From contig QJNS01000067.1 of the NCBI GenBank assembly GCA_004154925.1, positions 62,001 through 126,000 of the forward strand: a DNA stretch of 64,000 bases, given 5' to 3'. Both the position numbers and the translations under genes were made by a program. Shown piece by piece: positions 47,759-58,700 of this stretch (its first letter is position 1; each line of letters begins with the position of its first letter). Below the pieces are notes generated by a model. The model did no database searches, was not told the DNA's origin, and saw nothing but the letters and a program-made list of their open reading frames with translations. Source of the DNA: Monosporascus cannonballus (taxonomy: Eukaryota; Ascomycota; Sordariomycetes; Xylariales).

Positions 47759-48574
47759 TAGGGTGAGAGAATGGGTACCCATCTACTACCCATCCAAGTT
47801 AGCGGGTACCTGTGACGGCTAGGGGGTTTAACCAACTATTAAACCTTAGTCGTACGGGTTTATGTTGGCAGGAGTATCGTGGGAATCTGAGCAATAGATA
47901 CAGTAATCGTGTCACGTCTCGTAATACCAAGGGTGCCTTGGGTAACGAATTGTTATTGCAAGCTGGTGCTATCTAGACTATGGAAATAATGAGCGTATAT
48001 ATCTTGATCCTATCGATCCTGTCGAGCCTGGCTCTATGGGCTCTACGATCGATCCTGTCGAGCCATCACGTGACCCGACCCACATGGCTTAGTCATATTC
48101 TTGTTGCGACCGTTTCCCGAGGCCGTAGCCTGTCAGGTCATAACAGTACCCGCGAGTACCCATCAGATTTGCCAAGGACCTATTGGGTACCCATTGGGTC
48201 CTTGGCGGCGATTATTTCATGATTATTTCAAAATTATTTTTCAAGTTTTTATTTTAATATTACGATTACTTATTTGATTGAATTACATTGTTTAATTTTT
48301 TTAAAAAATTGTATAATTCCAATTATTTTTTATTTAACCTTTTTAAAGTTAATATGAGATAAAAATATATAATTATATTTTAGTAAAATTTTTAAAAATT
48401 TTTTTTTACAGTGATAAGTTCTAATAGGTCCTTGCCAAAACCCAATGAGTACCTGCGGGTCCTTTTTTTTTTCTTTCGCCAGGGACGGATGGGTCACGCA
48501 TGGGTCCTTGGCATTACCCGCGGGTATCCGTGGGCTGTGGGTAATTTTCGGTGGGTGGTTCCTCCCTCACCCTA
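47759..48574. mobile_element. Non-autonomous hAT-type element with 8-bp target duplication
   Basis: The ends are TAGGGTGAGAGA and, inverted, TAGGGTGAGGGA, which fit the hAT YARNG rule. The 8-bp sequence GGAAGGGG flanks both sides (47,751-47,758 and 48,575-48,582), the duplication length of hAT transposases. Subterminal GGGTACCC and GGTCCTTGG words repeat in both orientations near both ends. The centre (48,215-48,420) is AT-rich and codes for nothing. Without the solo LTR inserted at 47,811-48,145 and its duplicated 5 bp, the element is about 476 bp, so it needs a transposase from elsewhere. Confidence 0.85.
47811..48145 (-). mobile_element. Solo LTR of the chromovirus family, 335 bp, GTACC target duplication, not RIP-mutated
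   Basis: It begins TGTGACGGCTAGGGGG and ends GGTCATAACA, with GTACC at 47,806-47,810 and 48,146-48,150. The sequence has little of the C-to-T change seen in all other copies of this LTR here and so serves as the reference copy. Strand is given by analogy with the complete element at 55,113-61,963. Confidence 0.9.
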
Positions 48575-48924
48575 GGAAGGGGGGATACACGGGAGCGAGA
48601 CTAGGGTCCATAAGCCCTTCATGGGGAAAGAAGAACATGTCAAAGGATGGGTCCTGTAATGGCCAATAACTTCATATGCACACAGATTCCCGGCAAGGTA
48701 ACACTTCCATAAAAACAATACATTACAATCTGCGGGCGAAGACGATCAATTATTTCATTGATTGGTCTGGCATGGTTGTTCAGTAGGCTCTCATGCATAG
48801 GAGACTAGGTAAATCTTGACAATTGGGAGATCGGGGCACCCCTACCGTTGCCCTAGGCACCACCCTGGAACCGATCCCTCAAGACACCAAAAATCCACCC
48901 TATATTCTGACATCAATAACCAGG

Positions 48925-49743
48925 TCAAAAGGTCCATCGACATTGGACCGGATAAACGTCCCCGGTGAAATCATTTATCCGGTCCTCAAATGGAACATTC
49001 GGCTCCCAAATCGTGAAGTTAAAGGCCGAAGGACCACCGAAGTTTCCCATGACGTTCCTAACCGGGTAGTATCGTCCTTGAACGAGGTAAACGTCCATGC
49101 AGTTAATCGGGTTCACATAGTTGCCCCCCCTACTGACGACCAGCGGCTCCACATTTGGCGAAACATTGCCAGTATCGCAACTGAAAGCGTTCCCTCGCCC
49201 GAAGAAAATATCGTTTTCGTTATCCGCAGAGCTGCAGATCGTGAACACACCTGTACTGGGTGCACGATAGAAGCCAGAATAGACCAAGGTGAAGTTGTTC
49301 GCGTTGACGATGATACCGCCGTTGGTATCACGTGTCCAGCCAACCGGATCCGCAGGGGGGAAGTCTTGTGGAAAGAACGTGACGTTCGTTAGAGAGGAAT
49401 CAAGGGGCGAGAGTCCTTCCGTGATGTAATAGGATGGAGGCACATTTCCGCTGCCATAACCCCCCACAGGGTTTTGGTAATAATCTATGTTGAGTCCATC
49501 TGCTCCACAACCTATTTCGACTTCGCATGGAGCAGGCCGGACCGGGGGAGGACAAGTCGTCGTTGGAAAGGGTGTTTCAATGACAACGGTAGCAGGGCCT
49601 GTACATGGCGTGATAGTGGTGGAAGTGACAGATGTCCCAGTCCAGGGGATGGTAGTGGTCGTTGTTGATGTGGGGCGTGCACATGTGGCTTCGTAAACGA
49701 CGAACAATCCGACAAAAAGGGCTGAGAGTTTAAGGCTAGTCAT
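48925..49743 (-). CDS. Secreted GLEYA/PA14-like adhesin-type protein
   Basis: A single frame gives 272 residues from ATG 49,743. Residues 1-22 (MTSLKLSALFVGLFVVYEATCA) form a signal peptide. A Thr/Pro-rich linker (25-70) follows, then Cys-containing GCGADGLNIDYYQNP. A beta-rich domain comes next (about 75-260: FTLVYSGFYRAPSTGVFTIC, then DNENDIFFGRG, NYVNPINCMDVYLVQGRYYP and FNFTIWEPN), resembling the GLEYA carbohydrate-binding domain of fungal flocculins and adhesins. N-glycosylation sites NVT, NFT and NFT are present. There is no GPI signal at the C-terminus, so it is probably secreted or part of a larger family cut short. Sugar binding is inferred from the family only. Confidence 0.75.
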   Translation of the reverse strand: MTSLKLSALFVGLFVVYEATCARPTSTTTTTIPWTGTSVTSTTITPCTGPATVVIETPFPTTTCPPPVRPAPCEVEIGCGADGLNIDYYQNPVGGYGSGNVPPSYYITEGLSPLDSSLTNVTFFPQDFPPADPVGWTRDTNGGIIVNANNFTLVYSGFYRAPSTGVFTICSSADNENDIFFGRGNAFSCDTGNVSPNVEPLVVSRGGNYVNPINCMDVYLVQGRYYPVRNVMGNFGGPSAFNFTIWEPNVPFEDRINDFTGDVYPVQCRWTF

Positions 49744-51027
49744 GATGGCTAAAATCTAAGGCAGTTTGAGTATGCCTTAACTATAGTCCCTGATCGTGGC
49801 AAATTAACTGCGAACGCATTCGAGATTTTGAAGGACAATATATAGACCCGGAGCACACCAGCTATGGCAAGTCTGTTGCCTGGCTCCTATCCATAACCAT
49901 ATTGACCAAGCGTGAAGTAATATCACACTACATGGAAGCAATATCACACCTTCTCGAGCATGAAACCAATGCAGGTCGCCCTGACCTGGCTAACTGTAGT
50001 CTACGATCAGGCGAATTGGTTCAAGGTGATTAGCCCCTCGGAGGCACAAACGTTTGGAGATTCCCCTCGCATCTTGTTCGTATGTCTTGTGGCCTCAGTT
50101 CAGCTGCTTTTGTTTCAGTTTCTAGCCTCTTTCCGATAACATCACGTATGTAAACGCCCGTTTTGGGAACCCCGCTCTGCCTTGCGCCGAGTCTGGACCG
50201 CCGATATATCGACTTTGGTTACCGTCACGGATTAGTGTAGTACGGTTGGCAAGCTGAGAGGTTACCAGCGTAGTACCAGCTGTGGATCTAACTAAGTAAT
50301 GGGGCACCGGTCTACCCGGGGAACGGGGTCTTGATCAAATCTAGACCAGAGAGGCTACTAGCTGCCTCCGGCGCACTTCGCCTGTTCCCAAGCGCTGACG
50401 CATTGGATCGCGCGCGTCACACGCCTCCGGCAGTGGATCGTAACACAGTAGCCCCCGCTTCTTTAATCAAAGGCCAGTCATGTCGGTGCAGACCGGTCAG
50501 GTCAGTCAAGTCTGTCGGGTCACATCGCGGTTTAGGATTTTAATGTTCAAAAGACAACTGGATCTTTCGCCCACCATCAAAATTGGCAGGGGTAGAGGAA
50601 TCGGACGCATATGTGCGAGCCGCATACTCCTCGTCGAGTTACTTTCCTAATTGGGATCTTGGTACATCTTCCTATTGAATAAGCCAAGCGTTTATGGAGG
50701 GGGGACGCAATAACACTCTCATTATGGTCGCAAGCTCACTCCATCACGATAGCAAGGGACCTTTGCAAGCAATATCGAACATGCGGCACGACCGTGCCTG
50801 CTGACTTATCTCGGCCATACACCGACCCACCTTCCTCTCCCGGTTCTACCAGCCCCGACCGCCCTTGGTATTTTAACGCCAACCCTCCGTTTTGGCCTTA
50901 AGGCCGGACAACCGTTTTAAAGAAAACTGAACCGTCGAGGGCCCAGAACATTTGCTCGTCTTACGCCGGCCGGTACCGTATCTACTTTGTTCACCCTTTT
51001 CTTTTCCGCACCTTCCTCCCTTCCAAT
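49744..51027. promoter_or_regulatory. Upstream region of the GLEYA-like gene and island edge
   Basis: A TATATAT word at about 49,838-49,844 lies roughly 95 bp before the start and may serve as a TATA box. The rest (to 51,027) has no supported gene; it includes GGTCAGGTCAGTCAAG-like simple sequence near 50,495 and a palindromic GGCCTTAAGGCC at about 50,894-50,905. Confidence 0.4.
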
Positions 51028-51112
51028 ATGGAGCTTATTAACGCCCTGGCGTTACCGCTAACGGTTTACGTTAAAAACGAGCTAATACCAATAAATAATA
51101 CCGGTCCTAAAA
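51028..51112 (+). pseudogene. Possible start of a RIP-damaged element ORF
   Basis: An ATG at 51,028 opens a short frame (LINALALPLTVYVKNELIP) that meets a TAA after about 28 codons. The CpA-poor, TpA-rich change of composition begins just here. It could be the beginning of a transposon gene that was mutated, but no family can be named. Confidence 0.25.
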
Positions 51113-51523
51113 TATAACGCTTTCGTACGATTCTCAGGCGTACCGAAAAACGTATTTTCTTAGTTTTAAAATATCCGGCTTTTTTATTTACAATTTTTTA
51201 TTTAATATAACTCTTTTTAAAATAAACCGCATATATTTATATTTACATTATTTATATTTTTCGATAAAATTAGCTTATGCTAAAATCGTTTCAAAATAAT
51301 CACTTTTAACTTTTACGAAATGCTTTTTATACGTAATTATTTAATATTATCTTTTAAAAAAACAAAGAAGCAAATTAAAAAAAAACGGGTTTAACTGTTT
51401 TAGAAAAATATTTTTCGTAAGCGATCGATAATAAGCTTTTTATTACAAACAATATTTTAAACAAATAAAATTACTTATGGCAAAATTATTTTTAATAAGC
51501 TGTTACAACCTGACAAGCTTCGG
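51113..51523. other. AT-rich boundary of the right repeat block
   Basis: RIP-like sequence with no readable protein lies between the gene island and the first right-arm LTR. Confidence 0.4.
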
Positions 51524-51915
51524 TATGACGGCTAGGGGGTTTAACCAACTATTAAACCTTAGTCGTACAGGTTTATGTTAACAGGAGTATCGTGGAATTC
51601 TGAGCAATAGATACAGTAACGTATCACGTCTCGTAATACCAAGGATACCAAAGTTATATTACAAACGATTAATATTAATAAGTAGTTTGTTGAAAGTTAA
51701 AGCTATTTAAACTATGGAAATAATAAGCGTATATATCCTTATAGATTAATTGGATCTCTATTGGATCTTTGTATCGTTATAGATCTAATGTCATTGGATT
51801 CAATTAGTTCTGTATGGATTTATTTGGACCTTAACGCTAAAAGAAATCTAAATCACGTAATCTTTTTATATGGGTCCGACCGTTTTCGCAATCGATCTTG
51901 GGTTAGGTCATAATA
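51524..51915 (-). repeat. 3' LTR (copy C), lightly mutated
   Basis: 392 bp. It starts TATGACGGCTAGGGGG (one change from TGTGACGG) and keeps the core CTTAGTCGTACAGGTTTATG. It ends GGTCATAATA. A purine-rich tract follows on the minus strand (complement of CGATTTCTCCTTTTTT), as expected beside a 3' LTR. Confidence 0.8.
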
Positions 51916-54900
51916 CGATTTCTCCTTTTTTAAGATTTTTATCTTTAAAGTTTTTTTTCCCGATAAGTGATCATTTTTTACTATAATAGATCGTATTACA
52001 AATTGTAAATTTTGTAATCGTCCTAATAAAAAAAGAACCTAGATTTTCTGGCTGTTTATATTAATAAATATGATTTTAAAATTATGCTATATACGTTTTG
52101 TTCCGAAAATAATATTAAATGTTAAATAATTGAAAAGAATTCGTCGTTATAACAAATATATCAAAAACCGTTATCGCTACGATAATTCTGGTGTCCTAAT
52201 TGATTTTTTACGTTACATTAAAAAGGAAAAAAATCGTTTAAATTGCGAAAAAACTGTTATTAAAAAGACGTTTTTACGTTTTTAGCAAAAAATAAAAGAA
52301 AATCTGATACGCAAATAACGTAATATTAATAAGATTATTAATCGCCTTTTTCGTTTTCGTCGTTAAAAAAATCTTTTTACGTTAAAAATATTAAAATTAT
52401 TGATCGCAGATTTTAATTAATAGATAAGCTAAACGAACAAAAGCGTACGAAAACCGAGGTTCCTTTTCTTATACCGCCAATTGATTCTCTTAACTGGTCT
52501 ATTCCTAAGGGCCTTAACTGGGGAGCCTTCCTTGGCGACCCCATTACCGCCGGTAAAAATTCTTTAATAGGCGTTAGGTGCCAATAATATTTTTAGCGAG
52601 TTCTCCGATGTTTTCGGAGTCCGGGTATTTTTTCTACTTAATTAAATATTAGATAAATCCGTTTTCTTTTTTTATGTCGAATATTTTTTTATTTTATATA
52701 ATTATTCGTTTTTTACCTTTATTTCGTTTTGTTTTTTATGTATTACGAGAGTATCTGTCATTTATTCGAGCAAAACAAAATATACAAAATTAGATAAAAT
52801 TTAAATATAGGTGGGAATTCTAATTAACAATTATTGCCTGAAATTGTTTTGGCGATTTTATATAGGTCGATATATTTGAAATCGAGTTTTTAATCAAGTC
52901 GTTTTATTTAAATATGTTTTATAATTAAAAAGATTAGGTTTTTAAAAAATAAATGTTTTTAATTTTGTGTAATTATAATATTATTTAATTTCGTAGGAAT
53001 TTTAATTTTAATTTTATTTTTAATACAGTTATTTACATTATTTTAACGTAAGTATTGTCTTAATATTAAATAAACCGTTATTACCTATTTTTTATACATT
53101 TTTTGAATAAACTCAAAATTAACGTTCGCAGATATTATTTTAATATTTTTGTAATAATTGATATTATAAGCTAATAAATAATAAGTGACTTTTTAACATA
53201 ATTATTTTGTTCTTAAGTAATATAATATCGAAACTAAATTTTTAAGATTTAATTTATTTGTTTTATTTATCCGTTTGCTTAAGGTTTAAATATGTTAAAT
53301 AATTTATAATTTAAGTAACTTTATATTATTTGGCCTTTTTAAAACGTAGATATAAATATCGATCCTTAATTTAAAATAATTTCTATAAATAAGCTATATA
53401 TATTAAAAATGTTTTTAAAAAATATATTATTTGGTCGGCGTTTATAGCTTTATAATATATTAAAAAATAAGACAATTTCGTAAATCGATCCACGATTACG
53501 AAAATACTATCGTAATATATTCTTATAAAAAAGTTTTTAATACAAGAATTTTAGTGATAAAGTTAAATATGAATAAATATTACAGTTATTTTATAACTAC
53601 TAACGGTTGTAATTTTCTATATAGCTTATGTCGTCGTATTTTAACTTTATTATAAAAATCCTGTTATTATCGTACTTTTAGAATAATTGTTTTTATTTTA
53701 GGAAATGAATATATACGTTAATGTGGTTTTAAAGTTTTATAAATTCTTGGATATCTATATAGCTAATATTTATATATTTTTCGTACTAAGTCCTTTTGGC
53801 ATTCTACTAGAACTTGTATTTTGTCCCTTTTTTGGTTTTCTAAGAGATTATCGTTATACTGCTGGATCTTCTAATATATATTAAAAGGTACTGCTTTAAT
53901 TGTCGCAATCTGTTGGGGGCGTAAATATCCTTTTATAGTAATATCAAAGATTATATGGCTAACTTTAACTAATTCTATTTTCGAAATTTGGTCGCTTATT
54001 TAAAATATTGAATTTATCATTTTTGAACTTTTTTTATAAATAATAGCGAAATTTAAATTTGCCAATTTTTCCGCATATCTTAATTATCGTCTCGTAAATT
54101 CTTTAATCGGAGTAAAATAAATAAAATTTTAATAATCTGTATAAACCTTAACTTGGTGCAAATTTCCTTTTAAGAAATGCTTAAATTCCCGAAATGCTAT
54201 AATAATAGCCATAAATTCTTTATTTACAATGCCGTAATTAAATCCTGTTCTTTTTAAATTATATAAAAAAATATAATAAAGTATAATTTATCTTAATTAT
54301 TTCGTAATCCGATTACTACGTCTAATACGTAATCTAAAATATCGGGTTTTAATTTAACAAAACGGGTTTGATCGTATATAATTAATATTGGCTTATTAGT
54401 AATCGTATCCTTAATATTCTGAAACGCTTTTTTTTTTATTTCGGGCGTCTATTTGAATTCTTTTTTCTTTTAAAATTAATTAGGGGTATAATTATTTTGC
54501 TAAAATTCCAAATAAATTTTCTATAATAGTTAGCGAATTCAAGAAATGCTTATACTTCCTTAATTATAATTGGCGTTTGCTATTTTCTAATTGTAATAAC
54601 TTTCTCAAGATATATTTTAATATATTTTAAAGTAATAATATATCTTAAATATTTTATATTCTATGCGTATAACTGGCTTTTCTTTACGTTAATAAATAAT
54701 TTTGCGTTTTATAAAGCTTATAGAACTTTATAAACCTATCCTGCATATACTTTTTTGTTTTTAAGGACGTAAAAATATTATCGAAATAATAAACGACGAA
54801 ACTATCAAAGTATTTTCGTAATACATAATTAATTATTCGTTAAAAAGTTGCTACTATGTTTGTAATAAATTAAAGTAGAGGGAAGAATTGGTTTTAATTA

Positions 54901-55107
54901 GTGCGGATGATTATTTTATATCAGGGTACGGAATAGGATTATCGAAATAAAGAACTTAATCCGATTATATTACTGATATTAAACCTCGATAATTAAAGTA
55001 ACAAAAAACATGCTAAATGGTAATTATCGTTGATAATGCCTAGGAGTTGAACCTATGGCTAAAAAGAACCTTTTAATATACGTACGAAACCCGGGCTTTT
55101 TGATTAG
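51916..55107 (-). mobile_element. 5'-truncated RIP-mutated chromovirus ending in LTR C
   Basis: In minus-strand order from the right, the RT palm remnant comes first (about 54,620-54,850, YFDNI where YLDDI is expected, then KTKKYMQDRFIKF). Then comes a chromodomain (about 52,565-52,680, KKYPDSENI) and LTR C. The RT fingers and gag are missing: the similarity ends near 54,850. The stretch 54,850-55,107 is unassigned and is where the complete element inserted. Confidence 0.65.
52140..52520 (+). pseudogene. Antisense third-ORF remnant beside LTR C
   Basis: On the plus strand, opposite to pol: RRYNKYIKNRYRYDNSGV, then LRYIKKEKNRLNCEKTVIKK, then NINKIINRLFRFRR, a lysine/arginine-rich coiled-coil pattern. 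The DNSG(V/I)P/L motif also appears in the copy at 63,697-64,000. It has several stops. Confidence 0.55.
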
Positions 55108-55112
55108 CCGAA

Positions 55113-55473
55113 TGTGATGGCTAGGCGGTTTAACCAACTATTAAACCTAGTCGTACGGGTTTATGTTGGCAGGAGTATCGTGGGATTCGGAGCAATAAAG
55201 TAAACTTGGTCACGTTTCGTAATACCAAAGGTATTAATTACAAACGATTAATATTAGTAAATGTTACAAGCTGGTACTATTTATGTTATGGAAATAAACG
55301 TATCTATATATTTTGCTAGTTCCCGTTTATTTTTAAAACTTGTTAAACTTATTAACGATCCTTGCGATCTTGGATTCGCTAAATTTTCCAACGATCTTTG
55401 TAATTACGTAACCGGGGATTATTTCCACTTGCTTAATTGTTTTTAGTTATACTAAACGTATTGGGTTATAATA
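55113..55473 (-). repeat. 3' LTR of element D-E
   Basis: 361 bp, beginning TGTGATGGCTAGGCGG and ending GGTTATAATA (altered GGTCATGACA). It shares with the other LTR of this element the unique GCAATAAAGTAAAC and ATATATTTTGCTAGTTCCC segments. Confidence 0.9.
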
Positions 55474-55489
55474 TAATTTCCCTTCCCCC
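55474..55489 (-). promoter_or_regulatory. Polypurine tract of element D-E
   Basis: The minus strand reads GGGGAAGGGAAATTA directly before the 3' LTR. Reverse-transcribing LTR elements use such a tract to prime plus-strand DNA. It fixes the coding direction of the element as minus. Confidence 0.75.
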
Positions 55490-55779
55490 AGGATTTTCGT
55501 TCCGAAAATTAATTTGTAAGTCCTTATCTTAAAATGTTTTCCCACATTAAAAAATATGTTAAACCTTTTTTAAGGTAAAAATCTTATAACGTAACTTGCT
55601 TTTAGCTATTATTTTATTTAATTCTCGTTAAATAATACCTTATTTTTATTACGAACGTCGGAAACTTAAATGCAAATTATCCAAAAAGGATTTATCCTGT
55701 TATTTTTTGTATATTTGTTATTAATAGGCCAATTATAACGTTCGTAATTTTAATCCAAAATAATTACAAAAGATTATTA

Positions 55780-56040
55780 TTTAATATTGTAAATTTAAGG
55801 AAAAGCTTAAAATTACTATAAAGGCCGAAAAATTCGCCAAGGCCCATACCCGTTATATCTGGAAATAGAAAAAAATGTGGTACGAAAAAATGATAAAAGC
55901 TGTTTCCCGCGGCATCGATAATCTGGAAAAGCTGGATAAGTTAAAACGCAAAAAATAAGCAAAGGCCGCGGAGGTTATATTAACGCCACCTGTTATTCTT
56001 TCCGACTGGTTTAGTATTAAGCCTACCGATTAATTAATTA
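55780..56040 (+). pseudogene. Antisense third ORF of element D-E
   Basis: The plus-strand frame reads CKFKEKLKITIKAEKFAKAH, then KKMWYEKMIKAVSRGIDNLE and KLDKLKRKK, then AKAAEVILTPPVILSDWFS. This is a basic coiled coil followed by an aliphatic tail, with two stops. It lies between the pol chromodomain and the 3' LTR and is read towards pol, as in four other copies. No family name is known to me. Confidence 0.6.
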
Positions 56041-56084
56041 TTAATTAAGGGGCCCTTAACTTTGCCGCTTTCGACGTTATTGGT

Positions 56085-56205
56085 AAAAATTTTTTAATAA
56101 ACGTTAAGCGCTAATAAGGTTTTTAACGGATTCCCAGGTATTTTCGGAATCCGGGTGCTTTTTTTATTTAATTAGGTATTAAATAAATTTATCTTATTTT
56201 CGCAT
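56085..56205 (-). pseudogene. Chromodomain of element D-E
   Basis: The minus strand reads YLIK, stop, KKHPDSENTWESVKNLISA, then RLLK. The key Trp and the SEN triplet of the chromodomain are kept. In chromoviruses this domain at the end of integrase directs insertion to methylated heterochromatin. Confidence 0.75.
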
Positions 56206-58189
56206 ATCGAAAATCTTTTCCATTTCGTATACTTATTTATCTTTTATTTCCATATCGTTTTATGCCGTACGTACTTTAATTATATTTATTATTAACTTAA
56301 ATAAAAAAACGTAAAAAATTAAATGGAATTTAACTTTTGGTAAAAATTCTAATTAGTAATTATTTTCTGAAATTTTTTTAACGATTTTGTATAAACTAAT
56401 ATATTTAAAATCGAATTTTTTATTAGGTTTTTTTGTTTAAATATTTTTAATAATAAAATAAACCATTTTCCTTTTTTTAAAAATTAATCCTTTTAATTTT
56501 TTTTAATTATAATACTTATTTATTTAATTCCGTACGAATTTTAATTTTGTTTTTATTTGTTAATGTAATTATCGTAATTATTTTAACGTAAAAATCAATT
56601 TAATATTAATTAAACCGTCGTTACGTACTTTTTTATAAATTTCCGGAATAAAACCAAAATTCGTATTAATTAATATTATTTTAATATTTTTATAATAATT
56701 AATATTATAAATTAATTAAATAATAAATAATTTTTTAACGTAATTATTTTATTCGTAATTAATATAATATCGTAAGTAAATTTCCAAAATTTGGTTCGTT
56801 CGTTCCGTTTATTTATTTGTTTAAAATTTAAATACGTTAAATAATTTGTGATTTAGGCCAATTTATGCTATAAGGCCTTGCTAGAACTTTGATACAAATA
56901 TCGTTCCTTTATTTAAAATAATTTCCATAAGTAATCCGTATATATTGAAAATATATTTAAAAAAATATATATATTATTTACTTAGCGTCCGTATTCTTAT
57001 AATAAGATAAAAAATAAAAAATTTTTATAAACCGGTTAATAATAACGAAAATGCTATTATAATATATTTTTATTATTGGATTTTCGGACAAAAAAAATTT
57101 AATAATAAAATCCATAATAATTGAATCCTAAGGTCTTTTTAAAACCGGTAATAGTTATAGTTTTCCGTAAGGTTTATATTATTATGCCTTAATCTTATTA
57201 CAAAGGTTATATTATCGTCGTACTTTTTAAACCATTATTTTTATTTTAAGAAAAAAATATGTACGTTAAAATTATTTTAAGGTTTTATGGATCCTTGGAT
57301 ATCCGTATAACTAATATTTATATATTTGGCGTACTAGGTTTATTCGATATTTTTTTGGAACTTATAATTTTTTTAATTCTTTATTTTTTAATAAATTATT
57401 ATTATATTTTTTGATTTTTTAATATATATTATATGGTATAATTCGTATTATTTTAATTTATTATAAACGTAAATATCTTTTTGATATAATGTCGAAAATT
57501 ATATGGTTAACTTTAACCAATTTTTTTTCGAGATTTGGTCGTTTGCTTAAAATATTTACTTTGCCATTTTCCGATCCTTTTTTATGGATAATAACGAAAT
57601 CAAAATTCGCTAATTCCTTTACGTACCGTAATTATCGTCCTATAAATTCCCTAGTCGTAATAAAACGAATAAAATTTTAATAATCCGTATAAACTTTAAC
57701 CTAATACAAATTTCCCTTTAGGAAATATTTAAATTTTCGAAATACCATAATAATGGCCATAAATTCTTTATCGGGAATACCATAGTTAAATTCGGTTCCC
57801 TTTAACTTATATAAAAAAAACGTAATAAGGTATAATTTGCCTTAATTATTCCGCTATCCAATTATTACGTTTAACGCGTAATCCGAAAAATCGGTTTTTA
57901 ATTTAACGGAATATACTGGATCGTATATAATTAATATTGGCTTACTGGTAATTACATTTTTAATCTCTTAAAACAATTTTTTTATTTTTAACGTCCATTT
58001 AAACTTTTTTTTTCTTAATAAGGTTAATTAAAGATATAATTATTTTACTAAAGTTTTAAATAAATTTCTTATAATAATTGGCGAATCCAAAAAATACCTA
58101 TACCTTTTTAACTGTCGTTAACGTTTGCCATTCTATAACTGCAGCGATTTTCTTAAGGTTCATCCTAATATGTCCTAGGGTAATAATAT

Positions 58190-58700
58190 ATTTTAGATAT
58201 TTTATTTTTTGCTTATGGAACTAGCTTTTTTCTGTATTAACTAACAATTTTACGTTCTGTAAAGCTTAAAGAACTTTAAAAACGTATTTTACGTATATTT
58301 TTTCCGTTTTTGAAAAAATAAAAATATTATCAAAATAATATATAACAAAAACGTTAAAGTATTTTCGTAATATATAATTTACTATCCGTTAAAAAGTTAT
58401 TAATATATTTATAAATCCTATTAATATAATTAAATATTTCAATAATTCATATTTCGTTTTAAATATTATTTTTTATTCGTATCCTTTTTTAATTCTAATA
58501 AAGTTATATTTATTTTTAAAATCGAATACTATAAATTATTTAGCTTTATAAAATCGGTTTTTCATTTCTATAATTAAAGGCAATAACGTTTAATCCTTAA
58601 TCATAATATTATTTAATTACCGATAATTAACCATAAATCGTAACTTTCCATTTTTTTTAAGTACGAAAAACATAAGGTATCCTGCCAGTAATTTTAAAAA
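58190..58700 (-). pseudogene. Reverse transcriptase of element D-E
   Basis: Minus-strand landmarks in order: AGYLMFFVLKKNGKLRFMVN, LNNIMIKD, then FIRIKKGYE, then YELLKYLIILIGFINILITF, then VFVIYYFDNIFIFSKT. These follow the fingers and palm of Ty3/gypsy RT. The YLDDI catalytic motif reads YFDNI, with the second Asp changed as by a G-to-A transition. Stops are also present. Confidence 0.8.

Noticed and set aside
25662..49743. A biosynthetic or effector gene cluster
   Set aside because: No synthase, transporter, tailoring enzyme or shared regulator is present. The genes are mostly housekeeping plus two unrelated secreted proteins.
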